This document shows positions 22,067-32,991 of a DNA stretch of 64,000 nucleotides, piece after piece. The translations under genes and the position numbers were made by a program. Position 1 is the stretch's first letter. Each line of letters opens with the position of its first letter. Source of the DNA: Ecdyonurus torrentis (Eukaryota; Arthropoda; Insecta; Ephemeroptera; Heptageniidae); NCBI GenBank assembly GCA_949318235.1, contig OX439134.1, positions 20,531,170-20,595,169 of the forward strand. Direction: 5' to 3'. The notes below the pieces were generated by a model. The model was given only the letters and a program-made list of their open reading frames with translations, ran no database searches and was not told where the DNA came from.

Positions 22067-25000
22067 ATGTTCAGCACAACCCTGTTTTCTTGCACCAAAA
22101 ATTGCTTGTTCTATTTAATTAACCATAGCTGATCGTCATTTTAGGAGCAGAAAACAGGGTTTACGAACAGCATTATTGGCTTCAATAGCATGTGCACCAA
22201 TTTTCAAATCAATTTTTCCATCAGTTATGTGGGGGAAAAGAAAACATATTTTTCCCAATACTAGTTCGAGCGGATACAGTGTAAGTAACTATGTAAAGTC
22301 AACTGTGATTGGCTAGTAGATTTACAACAAGCTCTCTGATTGGTTTAGCACCACGGATACAGCTTTTGGCGGGAACAACCTTGTTTTGGCCAGAGTGTAG
22401 ATGTCCTATGCTCACCTATTTATTTTTTCCCACATAACCAATAGATCAATTGATTTGAAATTTGGTACACCTGCTATTAAAGCCAATGCAATCTTATACT
22501 AAAAAAAAATAAAAAAGGGGGTAGTTAAGACGCACAAAAGTTGTGTTGAGGTGGACAATTACCTGAAACCTTGGAGGTCCAGGAGGGTCTAACATCAAGG
22601 TGACCACACTGGTGTTGTCTGCCCTTAACTTGAGGTTAGCCCACTGCTCCAAGGCCTTCTCTACCAGGCAGTGTGAGGGATTGATCCAAGCGTCATGACT
22701 CTGAAATCATTAGCAAAACAAACTGTCAGCACAATTTTTAACATTTATCTATATACAGTGAACTATCCATTTTGTGAAGTCAGTCCTGGCTAGAAGAATA
22801 GGCTTTTCAATGTTAAAGCATTTCAATTTTGTGAAATGAATTGTTACATGGACAAAAATAACTTCCGTGCGTAATTCTAAGGAAAAAAACTAATAAATAA
22901 CTAACTAACTAACAATAATAAAGAAAAGGATAGAATTAGGGCCTTAAAGCCCTTATACACTTATTTTTTTTTTATCATTTAGAATACTAGATTGATAATT
23001 ACCATACCTTATTATCCATGAATTAGACACCAACATGTTGATTTTGTATTTATTTTCATTTTGACAGTTGAAATAAAACTTATCTGACGTCACAATGTAC
23101 CGGTGACTGTGATTGGCTGACTTATCACGTGACCAGGGGGTCTGTTCCGCAAGGCTTCACGAGAAACACGGTATTGAGAAAGGGGGCGTGGCTCACGAGT
23201 TTTCTATGATAAACAAGTGAGTTACGCCCCCTTTCTTGATACCGAGTTTCTCGTGAGGACTTACGGAACAGACCCCCAGACCCAGTGGCTGTGATTCGCT
23301 GATGAGTCAGCCAATCACAGTTACCGGTACATTGTGACGTCAGATAAGTTTTATTTCAACTGTCAAAATGAAAATAAATACAAAATCAACATGTTGGTGT
23401 CTAATTCATGGATAATAAGGTATGGTAATTATCAATCTAGTATTCTAAATGATAAAAAAAAAATAAGTGTATAAGGGCTTTAAGTCCCTAATTCTATCCT
23501 TTCCTTTATTATTGTTAGTTAGTTAGTTGTTTTGAAATGTTTTTAATTGTTGCAACAAGTGAAAATGATTTTTCCATAAGGAATGCATTAAGGATATTTC
23601 AAATTATTTTTAAAAGTTTGTTCATTGCAAGTAGACTATCATATACAAAATTAAAAGTGACCACTATTGTTATTATTCTTGAGGTTAAATTTTGTCCTAA
23701 CTTGTGAAATATTTTTTAAAAAAATTAACGTGAAAGTTGTTTTTAATTATTTGAAATAAATAGTGTCTGCAATCATGTTTCTGACGTCATAAACATGAAA
23801 AGTCACGCAAATTGCATACTTTACAGTATTTTCACTCTCTCTCATGGGGCTACATTAAAGTAAAGACCCTTAACAAAGAAGAGACATCCCCTGATTTTAG
23901 GCTACCTGGATGTACACGGCCGCACGACAAGGCTGCATACACTCGATAAACTGCAGGCGGCGATCGACAACCAATCAGCGCTTCACTTTTTGGGGTAAAA
24001 TTCAGTGGCCAATCAGAGCGCATTGATGTTCCCGCTTTGATTTAAACATCTCTAGCTTCAAGGACGAAAGTGAAAGACAACGAAATTAATATATTTACTC
24101 AACTCAGAATATTATTTTAGTTGTTGTAGGACGAAAGACATAAAAATAATTATCGATTTTTACTGTTTCATTTTGTTACGGCAATAAATTAAATACGACG
24201 GCTGTACCAACTGCCGTCATATTTCCCGCATATCTGTTCTGTCTGCCGTGTTGTTAGTGATCTTTTCATCTGAAGGAGACTGTTGAATTATAATTATTGA
24301 AATTTTAGTTTGAAAGAGAGGAAAACAAATAATAAAAATATGAACAGGACGGAGAGAGAGAGAGAGAGAGAGAGAGAGTCTGGGCGGCGGCGCTTGGTTC
24401 TTTCCCTTCTTGCTAAAATTATATACAGATGTTTCATTCATCCATCTCAAGCCACCGCAATAGCTCACTTGTCTACGCCTTGATGATACGTTCGAAAGGT
24501 TACGGGTTCGAATCCGTCTGACTTTTTCCTGTCTCTAATTCTTTTTTTTTTTTTTTTATTATTATTATTTTTTATTTATAATTATATTACACAATAATTA
24601 TTCAGTTATTTATTATTATAAAGAATAATAAAAAAAAAAGGAAAATAATTTTGCATTTAATTTTTTTTTACTCTTTGTAAAATTATATAACTGAATTATT
24701 ATTGTGTAATAATATAATAATTAATGATAAATGATAACAAACAAAAAAATAATAATAAAAAAAAAAAAAGAAAAAAAAAAGAATTAGACAGGAAAAAGTC
24801 AGACGGATTCGAACCCGTAACCTTTAGAACGTATCATCAAGGCGTAGACAAGTGAGCTATCACGGTGGCTTGAAATGGATGAATGAAACATCTGTATATA
24901 ATTTTAGCAAGCAGGGAAAGAACCAAGCGCCGCCGCCCAGACTCTCTCTCTCTCTCTCTCTCCGTCCTGTTCATATTTTTATTATTTGTTTTCCTCTCTT

Positions 25001-27277
25001 TCAAACTAAAATTTCAATAATTATAATTCAACAGTCTCCTTCAGATGAAAAGATCACTAACAACACGGCAGACAGAACAGATATGCGGGAAATATGACGG
25101 CATTTTGGTACAGCCGTCGTATTTAATTTATTGCCGTGACAAAATGAAACAGTAAAAATCGATAATTATTTTTATGTCTTTCGTCCTACAACAACTAAAA
25201 TAATATTCTGAGTTGAGTAAATATATTAATTTTGTTGTCTTTCACTTTCGTCCTTGAAGCTAGAGATGTTTAAATCATAGCGGGAACATCAATGCGCTCT
25301 GATTGGCCGCTGAATTTTACCCCAAAAAGTGAAGCGCTGATTGGTTGTCGATCGCCGCCTGCAGTTTATCGAGTGTATGCAGCCTTGTCGTGCGGCCGTG
25401 TACATCCAGGTAGCCTAAAATCAGGGGATGTCTCTTCTTTGTTAAGGGTCTTTACATTAAAGTGATACAAAACCCTAAAAATAAGTATTTTTTGTTCTAT
25501 TCTAAAGTAATTCAATAGAAATTAGTCGTTTATTTCACTTTTCCAGCCCGCGGAATAAGCAAGCCCCGCGAGGGTAAAGAGGAAATCTCTGACGTCAGAG
25601 ATTTCCTTTACTGTGCGAGTAAAAAATCTTTACACCTTATCAGGTAAGCTTACCAGGTAGAGCAAGGGGTACAAAATTTTTACTCTCATAGTAGAGGGGC
25701 GTGTACTCTATATCGTTACCCTCGCGGGGCTCGCTTATCTCGTGGACTAGAAAAGTCAAATAAACAACTGATTACATACTATTGAATTGTTTTAGGAAAG
25801 AACAAGACAAGACACTGCTCAGTGATGTGCTCAAGTAATTTTCTCTTTTGATTGATAATGTCATTATCATATGACGAAAGCTCTCAGTTATAAAGAAACT
25901 TTTATAACATTATACTGTGCCATGCAAGACCTCGACCTCTCCATAGAACTTCTACTGTGGTAAGGCCCTTGCTGGTTTTTCTATCCTTTTCATTATCATT
26001 GAAAGAACAAAAAATACTTATTTTTAGGGTTGTGTGTCGCTTTAACATTCTGGTAAAAATTGTCATCAGTTTTGAAGATCCCATTTCATGTTTATTCATT
26101 AAATAGCACATGTTGTTTTATGTTATCTTTGGCTTTAAAGCCCTTGTCAACTTACTTTTTATCATTTAGATTACTAGATTGATGATTACCGTACCTTATT
26201 ATCCATGAATTTGAATTTAGACACCAACACGTTGATTTTGTTTTTATTTTCATTTTAGCGATTATTTCATGCATCTGGCGTCACAATGTACAGATGGGGT
26301 CGTGATAGGGGTAAAGAACTCGTGGGAGGGGCTTAAATTTATCACGTGACCAGAGCGGTGACTGTGATTGGTGGTGGTGCATTGTGACGTGAGATACGTG
26401 AAATAACCGTCAAAAAGAAAACAAATGAAAATAAATACAAAATCAACGTATTGGTGTCTAATTCATGGGTAATAAGGTATGGTAATGAGGAAGTCTACAT
26501 GAAGTTAACCCCTAGGTTTGAATACGTCATTTGAAAGAGAAAAAGTAGTAGATAAACTTGGCATAGGCAATTACCTGGAAAATTGACGTTTTATTTAATA
26601 AAAGAAGAAATAAAAAATTTCAATTCCCAACCCTTTGCCGACTATGACGTCATTTGTTTACATCCGATTTTCAATTGTCTTCTGGATTTCAAACGATCCC
26701 ATTGTTGAAAGGTGGCCGTTGGCCGTTAATTTTTTTGAATTTGTAGCAGTTGCATGAAATCAAGAAGACAATTGAAAATCGGATGTAAACAAATGACGTC
26801 ATAGTCGGCAAAGGGTTGAGAATTGACATTTTTTATTTCTTCTTGTATTAAATAAAACGTCAATTTTCCAGGTAATTGCCTATGCCAAGTTTTTCTACTA
26901 CTTTTTCTCTTTCAAATGACATATTCAAACCTAGGGGTTAACTTTGTGTAGACTTCCTCATTATCAAACTAGTATTCTAAATGATAAAAACGTAAGTTGA
27001 CAAGGGCTTTAACAAGGAACTTGACTATTTTAATGAGATAGGTAACTAGTTACCTCCTGATAACATGCCTCGTTGTATCGCTCAGTTTCCTGGACAATCC
27101 TGACTGCACGTAGAGCTGACATGACGTTCCACAGTCCGTCAGTCCCCAGGATCAGGCAGCGATGTCTGCTGGCGTCTGCGGCAAGTACATGGACATCTGG
27201 CTCTGGGGAGACGACGAACTTGTCGTGTTCTTGGTTGTGGCTCCACAAGTCACCTGCTCATACCATAATATACTTTA

Positions 27278-27370
<93 letters not shown>

Positions 27371-30300
27371 GCAATGTTTTTTTCTTTTTCTTTTTTTCTT
27401 TTTTTTTATTATTAGGCCTATTATATTTTTACTACCTAAGCACACCAGCATATTTGGAGATACACTGAATTGCAGTTTTTGCCAAATTTCAAATTTGAGC
27501 AATTATTATTATTAGCCTAAAGGGTGTGTACGCATGACGTCATTTTGAGTGCTTTTCGATGCTCTTCTTGAGCTATAAATAACATTGCTCAGCATAGGAC
27601 AAACATAGTTTTTGGCTATTTTCTTTGGAAAATGAGCTATTTTCTGGTCATTATTATTTTTCTTGTATACTTGAGGTAATAATTCAACCTGTTATTAACA
27701 TTAATGCTCTCAAAAAAATTGCGAAGTATTTTTAAACTGGCAAAATGTGCTATTTTCCTATACTGGACAATGTTATTTAGTACTCACTTATGACGTCGAC
27801 TTTAACATGAATGAAACCACCCTATTATTATTTTTTGAAAGAGATGTTTATACACACTTAAAGAAGTTTGAAATTTTGGCATCAATGATAACATTGAGAT
27901 ATCAGTTTAAGTCGGCATGCTTATTTTTACTATAAAAATTCCAAAATAAGAAGGCACTTAGTTAATTATTATTATTATTTATTTTTTTTTTGCAAGCATA
28001 TTAATGTGATGAAAAATGTAAAACTATACTGCCTTGCATTACTTCACCTTGCCAGATTAAATAGGCTTTTAGACAATGGATATACATTTTTTTTTTTAGC
28101 TATTTCTTTCTGTGATATGACGTTCAGAACTTCAAAGTTTTTGAAATACTGTGAAAGATTTTTCTCACGTGTCCTAAACATTCTACATGTTCAATTTATT
28201 AACTTACAGAAATCCCTTCAGTTTTTTTTTTTTTTTTTTTTTTTTTTTCAAACGAGGTAATACTGTATATCGATGCTTACCTGTCAAAGTGAACGAACTA
28301 CACTTAACAAATTTTGTGAAAAATGACCGTTCTACACTGTACAAATTCTAAGTTCCCCCATCTAGTTCTCATGTTAAAACGCGTAGAAGCTCCAAACGCA
28401 TATCATTCACTTCAAGTGAAATTTGTAAAGTGTAGTTTGTTCACTTCAACGGGTAAAGATCGATATATTTAGCAACATTATACGGCTAATTGACAAAGAG
28501 AGAAATGTTATATTTACGCACCCAGTGCCCTGGCGACTGCTAGAAATGGGACTTCATCAAAAGGCGTTGACCTCCTGATTGGTCCTTTATGTCCAGGCTT
28601 GGGTCTGTTCCAAACAACCCTCGACACACCCAACTTGACCGCAACTTTGCCACCAGCGCGATGTATTCTCTGAGATTCTTTTGCACTCTCTGGCTTGTGA
28701 TCATTGGTGAGGGGCGTGGCCTGCCAATCTTCTTCTCCTGAAATTAATTTAATCAATATGGTGTTAATTACATACACTAGCAACTTCAGTAGCCAGTTCA
28801 ATGTAATCAGCTCATCACCACGATTACATTGCACTAGCTACTGAAGTTGCTAACTTGCATACCATTCAATATTGATTGATGCTTACTGTTTTCTGATTGT
28901 CCTAAGACAACAGAAGAGTCGCCGACATGACCGATGTAGATGCGCCCTCTACGCAGGAAGGCGACACTTGCAGTTGTGCCAGATGTACTAGGGAGACCAC
29001 TGGCAGTTCTTGGCCAAGTATCTGTTAAAATATCTTTCATTAATAACACAAATATTGGCAAGTTTTAAAACATGTGCAGTAGTTTTCTCACAAACACACT
29101 AACAAGAAGCTTCTACATACAATGTTAAATTAGTGCACTTTACTGTCTTAAAACACGTAAAAGTATGTCTAGTATTCCACATTTAAATATTTGTGACCTC
29201 AGTGCAGTAGCACAGTATATTAAAGCCATAGACCACATAAAACAACATGTGCTTTTTAATGAATAAACACGAAATGGGATCTTCAAAACTGATGACAATT
29301 TTTACCAGAATGTTAATGTAGCCCCACGAGAGAGCGTGAAAAAACTGTAAAGTATGCAATTTGCGTGAAAATTCATGTTTATGACGTCAGAAACATGCAA
29401 AAATTAGTATGAAAATGTTTTGAGGGTTGCATAAATCGAATTTTCTGATCACTGCTACGGGTCTACTGTTGGGTTTTGAGACAAACTAATGTTATTTATG
29501 TAAGTCCCATCAAGTGTTTTGTGATATAAATGCCTATGTTTTTCTCTGGTCTATTCCTTTAAACAGTTGGTTATCTCCTATCCTGAGAATGTCAGATCAA
29601 ATGCGCGCCATAATTGTGACTGGGTGAAGACTGCAGAACTAGACACGTAACGTTACTTCAAATGACGGCTTCTAGTTCTGCAGTCTTCACCCAGTCGCAA
29701 TTATGGCGCGCATTTGATCTGACATTTTCAGTATAGGAGATTATCTACTGTATAGCTACTGTGGTGCAGTAGTTTATCATAAGCGTGCTAAAAGTTGCAA
29801 GGATTTGTAATATGAAAGGATAGCAGAATATATTTCCAGCTTCTTCCTTTTTTCCCGCGCACCTCGCCCACTTTTAACCCCCCCCCCCCCCCTCCTTAAA
29901 TAATAATAATACAAAGTTGCCTTTGAGTAAATCAAAATAAATTATTAATATATATTAAGGAAACAGACAAAATAGCAAAACAAAGCATACATACATCATT
30001 CGTAAAATTAAAATAAAATGCTATGCATACATAAGACATTCTATTATTACGTAATTACTGTTAACATGTTTACATGTGCAATTTTAGCACATAAAAATAA
30101 GTTATTGACTATGCTTATATATACCAAACTGTGTGAAATTTCATAATGAACACGAGTATTATCATAAAAATAACAAAAATTAAGTCAAAGTAAGTTGAAA
30201 AATACGAAAAAAGCTACAGTATTTGCATAAAAATATACAGTTTGTTCTCGAATGAAATTGTTTAACACGCATTCTTACTACATTTAAAATAACATATAAA

Positions 30301-30721
30301 CAATGTTTATTTACTCTTAACTGTAGTAAATTTTATAAGGGACATGAACATTACAGTAAGATTTACAACAGCTAACTAAAACTATGAATAATTAAGAAAA
30401 ATACAAAAAAGTTTTACCCAAAACAGACCACATGGCGTGATGAGTTGCGATGAATCCGTCTCTAATAGCCCTCAATACATCATCATCTCTCTCAGACCAG
30501 AAATGTTTTTGTTTCACAATATAGTCCATTAAATGATCTTTAGCAAATTGTGCCGCTTCACGACCCCCATGACCATCAAAAATACCAAAAAATGCGTACT
30601 CCAAATCTTTTTCATCAGGAGTGCTCTGGTATGCAACACTAAACACATCTTCCATGTATTTTCTACCACCTTGATGGGAATGTCCCGTCACTCGTAGGTT
30701 CACACCTATACTTGGACTCAT
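20515..30721 (-). CDS. PPM1D: PPM1D/Wip1-type protein phosphatase 2C, 7 exons, complete
   Basis: Metal-dependent Ser/Thr phosphatase. In vertebrates PPM1D/Wip1 switches off DNA-damage and p38 signalling. Exons in transcript order: 30721-30418, 29021-28887, 28737-28522, 27253-27054, 22700-22563, 21126-20932, 20649-20515 (TGA). All junctions are GT-AG and in phase, giving 440 aa. PP2C motifs in order: GGRKYMED (metal-site E24, D25), [15 protein letters not shown] (D49), [37 protein letters not shown] (D257), RADNTSVV (D313). The identifying feature is the basic loop [16 protein letters not shown] at about 189-204, which matches the Wip1-specific B-loop; other PP2Cs lack it. The proline-rich insertion that human PPM1D has before DGHGG is absent. 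The C-tail (about 332-440) is basic and Ser/Pro-rich with [14 protein letters not shown], a plausible nuclear signal. The start is the first ATG of exon 1. Confidence 0.94.
20705..20925. repeat. Hairpin repeat, 2 units (PPM1D intron 6)
   Basis: Two units occupy most of a 282-bp intron. The distal arm runs to within about 13 bp of the donor of exon 6. Confidence 0.92.
21235..21620 (-). pseudogene. LINE ORF2 C-terminal fragment with frameshift (PPM1D intron 5)
   Basis: Minus-strand frames contain [10 protein letters not shown], then after a frameshift near 21480-21500 [22 protein letters not shown] and KLWRSI. This is the characteristic end of the reverse-transcriptase ORF in several non-LTR retrotransposon clades (…RWxGHxxRM…GRRxRGRPxxxW…). 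The frameshift and missing upstream part show it is dead. Clade not determined. Confidence 0.72.
21991..22066. repeat. (TC)n microsatellite (PPM1D intron 5)
   Basis: About 75 bp of TC dinucleotides with one CCC interruption near 22008. Confidence 0.95.
22069..22172. mobile_element. 115-bp MITE (GTTCGTAAACCCTGTT ends), PPM1D intron 5
   Basis: Right end AACAGGGTTTACGAACAGCA; left end shortened (GCACAACCCTGTTTTC). Full copies at 50192-50301 and 57543-57652. Confidence 0.78.
22897..23526. mobile_element. Long palindromic TTAA element, family E copy 1 (PPM1D intron 4)
   Basis: TTAA at 22944-22947 and 23479-23482 with termini AAAGCCCTTATACACTTATT and complement. The inverted repeat covers almost the whole element, including CTGACGTCACAATGTACCGG, and continues about 45 bp outside the TTAA on both sides (TAGAATTAGG / CCTAATTCTA). 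The centre carries a second inverted pair GGGTCTGTTCCG / CGGAACAGACCC. It would fold into one hairpin of about 600 nt. Confidence 0.85.
23862..25453. mobile_element. 1.59-kb foldback element with 10-bp target duplication and tRNA-like SINE in each arm
   Basis: Near-perfect inverted arms of about 770 bp (23862-24630 and 24665-25453) with termini AAAGACCCTTAACAAAGAAG and complement. It is flanked by ACATTAAAGT at 23852-23861 and 25454-25463. Each arm holds a tRNA-like segment and a (GA/TC)n run of different length, which is one of the few differences between arms. The 10-bp duplication suggests a MULE-like element. Arm identity implies recent formation or gene conversion. Confidence 0.88.
24451..24529 (+). 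repeat. tRNA-like (SINE head) sequence, left arm of the foldback
   Basis: A-box-like TAGCTCACTTGTCTACGCC and a perfect B-box GGTTCGAATCC sit about 40 nt apart, followed by a T run (GACTTTTTCC). The acceptor and T stems do not pair fully, so this is a tRNA-derived relic rather than a working tRNA. Mirrored at 24798-24870 on the minus strand. Confidence 0.6.
25457..26045. mobile_element. TTAA-bounded MITE (AAAGTGATACAAAACCC ends), PPM1D intron 4
   Basis: TTAA at 25457-25460 and 26042-26045. Inverted termini share AACCCTAAAAATAAGTATTT. A deeper inverted pair (AAGCCCCGCGAGGG / CCCTCGCGGGGCTCGC) flanks a core with CTCTGACGTCAGAG. A 90-bp block near 25805-25895 (GACACTGCTCAGTGATGTGC) is an extra insertion whose inverse copy lies at about 51280-51370. 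Confidence 0.82.
26135..27012. mobile_element. TTAA element family E copy 2 with a nested palindrome (PPM1D intron 4)
   Basis: Shares its left TTAA (26135-26138) with the family B copy and ends at TTAA 27009-27012, about 40 bp before exon 4. A second palindromic element (26487-26959, termini GAGGAAGTCTAC / GTAGACTTCCTC) interrupts its right arm between GGTAAT and ATTATC. Confidence 0.82.
26487..26959. mobile_element. Nested palindromic MITE (GAGGAAGTCTAC ends)
   Basis: Inverted arms of about 200 bp include TTAACCCCTAGGTTTGAA and AAATGACGTCAT (26645 and 26794). A longer relative with further insertions is at 37083-38523 in VPS37 intron 3. Confidence 0.82.
27281..27369. repeat. (TG)n microsatellite (PPM1D intron 3)
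   Basis: About 44 uninterrupted TG repeats starting 28 bp from the acceptor-side edge of exon 4. Confidence 0.97.
27517..27826. mobile_element. MITE family A (PPM1D intron 3)
   Basis: Reverse-oriented copy from AAAGGGTGTGTACGCATGAC to ATGAATGAAACCACCCTATT. Confidence 0.85.
28262..28470. mobile_element. Palindromic MITE of about 205 bp (PPM1D intron 3)
   Basis: Inverted termini TATCGATGCTTACCTGTCAA / GGGTAAAGATCGATATA, then AAAGTGAACGAACTACACTT and its complement. Ends about 50 bp from the donor side of exon 3. Confidence 0.78.
28770..28884. repeat. Hairpin repeat, 1 unit forming most of PPM1D intron 2
   Basis: One unit in a 149-bp intron. The intron's 5' end (GTAAGCATCAATCAATATTG) reads straight into the repeat linker, so the splice donor lies at the edge of, or inside, the repeat consensus. 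Confidence 0.92.
29221..29562. mobile_element. TTAA MITE family B (PPM1D intron 1)
   Basis: Reverse-oriented copy, TTAA at 29221-29224 and 29559-29562; TGACGTCAGAAACATG at 29382. Confidence 0.88.
29573..29757. mobile_element. Palindromic MITE (TCTCCTATCCTGAGAATGTC ends), PPM1D intron 1
   Basis: About 180 bp; arms include AGATCAAATGCGCGCCATAA and AGACTGCAGAACTAGA with complements. It lies about 10 bp after a family B copy. Possible short duplication TTATCT around the ends. Confidence 0.8.
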
Positions 30722-30860
30722 TTTCAACTGTTAATAAAGTAATCTTATCCAATAATTAAGTTTTAATCACTTAAAAACGCAGTTAAACTAATTTTAAGAC
30801 AACACAGCAATCGGCCATCTTAGATTTTACATTCCCTCCTTTCTTTGATTGGCTGAAATT
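30722..30860 (-). promoter_or_regulatory. PPM1D 5' UTR/promoter region
   Basis: Immediately upstream of the PPM1D ATG. On the minus strand it holds TAAGATGGCCGATT (YY1-like) at about 30815-30828. Beside it, near 30848, is GATTGGCTG on the plus strand, an inverted CCAAT box (CAGCCAATC on the minus strand). These are common housekeeping promoter motifs; transcription start not determined. Confidence 0.35.
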
Positions 30861-32022
30861 TCTAGTAACCGTTACGAAGGTCAAATTTTAAATTAATATT
30901 TTATAATTAATAACAGAATTTTATTGCATAATTAGTATTAAATTTGAATTTTTTGAATTTCATTTGATTAATTTAAAGTATAAAATCTTTAATTTTTAAA
31001 AATTATTTAAAAAATATTTTTTGTTGCTAAGAGACGCACTCTGGTGGTCAAAATTGGAAACGATTATTTAGGTTGACTGAAGTTGTAGAAATTTTCCACT
31101 TTTTTAATTGATTTTGTTTTAAAATACACTGTGCGAGGTTATTAATAATTTTTGTTTTCCCTTTTTTACAGTTTATATTGGTTTTAATTAAAATAAGTGA
31201 TTTGAAATCACAAGAAATATCCTAAATATTATAAAATTTTAAAATGTAATTGTATTTAGGCACCAAAAACGTGATTTTAAGTTCCAAAATAGCCTCTCAC
31301 AGGGGTGCCTAAATATTCATTAACCATTTCGAAATTTACATAACTTAATATTTTTGAAAATCTGCGTCATGTCATATGTGAGTGTTTTTGATGTTGCAAT
31401 TGGGGTGGTTCGGATTTCCGCAAATGAGACAAACGTGTCGTCTCTAATTCCTCCGAGATTGTTACTTTCTGGCTGACTCTGTGAAGAGCAAATCGGAGCA
31501 AAAATGGCCGAAGTCAAGCAATGATCCTATTATTTATTTAGACTTGAATCTTTATCGGCATTTGGGAAGTCGCGCGAAATTTAAATATAGAAATTATATT
31601 GAACACTTTTCAATATTTGTCACCGAGTTTTTGAGGGGGAATTAAAGATCACCCTTGGGAGGGGGGGGGGGGGTAGAAAAACAATGGAGTTGGTATATTT
31701 GGGGTGAAAGTTTTGACCAATACCTGGGGGGTAGTTTATTGGGGGTGAAAAACACCCAAAACTTGAAAAGTTTCCGTATTTGATGAAACTTCTTACTGGT
31801 GGAATCTTAATTTATCTATATATAACGCGTGACAATTAAATTTTCTACACTTATAATAATTTCTCGCCGGGGGATGGTTCACCCTTAAAATTCTCTCCGG
31901 TATCGATAGTACAAAAAAACGTTAATTTTAGGGTAACTTCGACCTCGTAAGTGCAATGGTGACCACGCGGTACCTGCACAAAAATATTGTTTTAAATCCC
32001 TCCCTGCACCCAAGGGGTGTGG

Positions 32023-32023
<1 letters not shown>

Positions 32024-32109
<86 letters not shown>
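32024..32109. repeat. (TA)n microsatellite
   Basis: About 43 TA repeats. Others at 32935-32990 and within 34633-34745 interrupt the same intergenic region. Confidence 0.97.
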
Positions 32110-32111
<2 letters not shown>

Positions 32112-32945
32112 GCGGATATAGCCTTAAAAAAATTCGAATTACTTTTATTTTCATCTAAAAATAAATTTTGCTGCTAAGCGCGCGCGCGCCTTGCGTGATA
32201 TATCGCGTGCGAACGCAATATATAGTTTGTTTGTTAACAAATGCCAAAAAACCCTTGGGGGTTCAACCTTTTTATTCGAATTTTCAAATTATAATATATA
32301 TTTTTTAATTTAAATATATATTATTATACGATACGGCATTTGCCATGATCTCTTTTGAGAACAATTAATAGTGACAACTGCATTTTATATAAATTTACAC
32401 CCGCACAGAGGTGTTTTTGCCCTCTCTTAAAACTCGATTTCTTGGACTTTTTTTTTTTTTTTTTTTTGCTTTCACATAAGCAATATAACACGTACTACAA
32501 AAGCGATACACTTATACGTTTTAGAGTAGCCGAGAACGTGCTCACGTGTTCGTCAAATGGAGATGGGTAGGCCTATGACGCCAAGGCGTCCGTACGGCCT
32601 ACCAATCTCCATTTTCCTCACACGCTGCGCGCGCTCGTTACTCGGATCGAAATCCGATGTGGTGGGCCACAGAACTGTTTGAAGGCATGGCCGCTTATAT
32701 GCAGTCAAATATGTCAAATAAATTATCTACATAAATTTTTTTTATTTTTTTTTATCGTTTTTGGCCATATATGGGCATGGCCGCTTTAGCACTGTCTAAA
32801 AGTTTTTCTTCTCCATTACTAAAAATACGCGATCTGCTCAAAAAAAAAAAATAAATAAATAAATAAATAAAACACCGCCTTTGTTCGACCCGCGCGAGTC
32901 TCTTTTATAATATGAAGGCCGCTGTTTGTGTGTATATATATGTAT

Positions 32946-32991
<46 letters not shown>

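Larger units (their letters stand above)
23768..26138. mobile_element. TTAA MITE family B copy split by nested insertions (PPM1D intron 4)
   Basis: Left part begins TCATGTTTCTGACGTCATAA (truncated) and runs to GGGGCTACATTAA. The right part resumes at 26042 with TTAACATTCTGGTAAAAATT and ends at TTAA 26135-26138. Between them lie two further elements (25457-26045 and 23862-25453), each with its own target duplication. Confidence 0.85.

Noticed and set aside
24451..24870. Functional tRNA genes
   Set aside because: The boxes are good, but acceptor and T-stem pairing is incomplete and the two copies are just the arms of one palindrome.
24217..25097. Mirrored 81-83-codon open frames in the two arms of the foldback
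   Set aside because: They are the same sequence on opposite arms, include a translated (GA)n run, and have no family resemblance; they follow from the inverted repeat.
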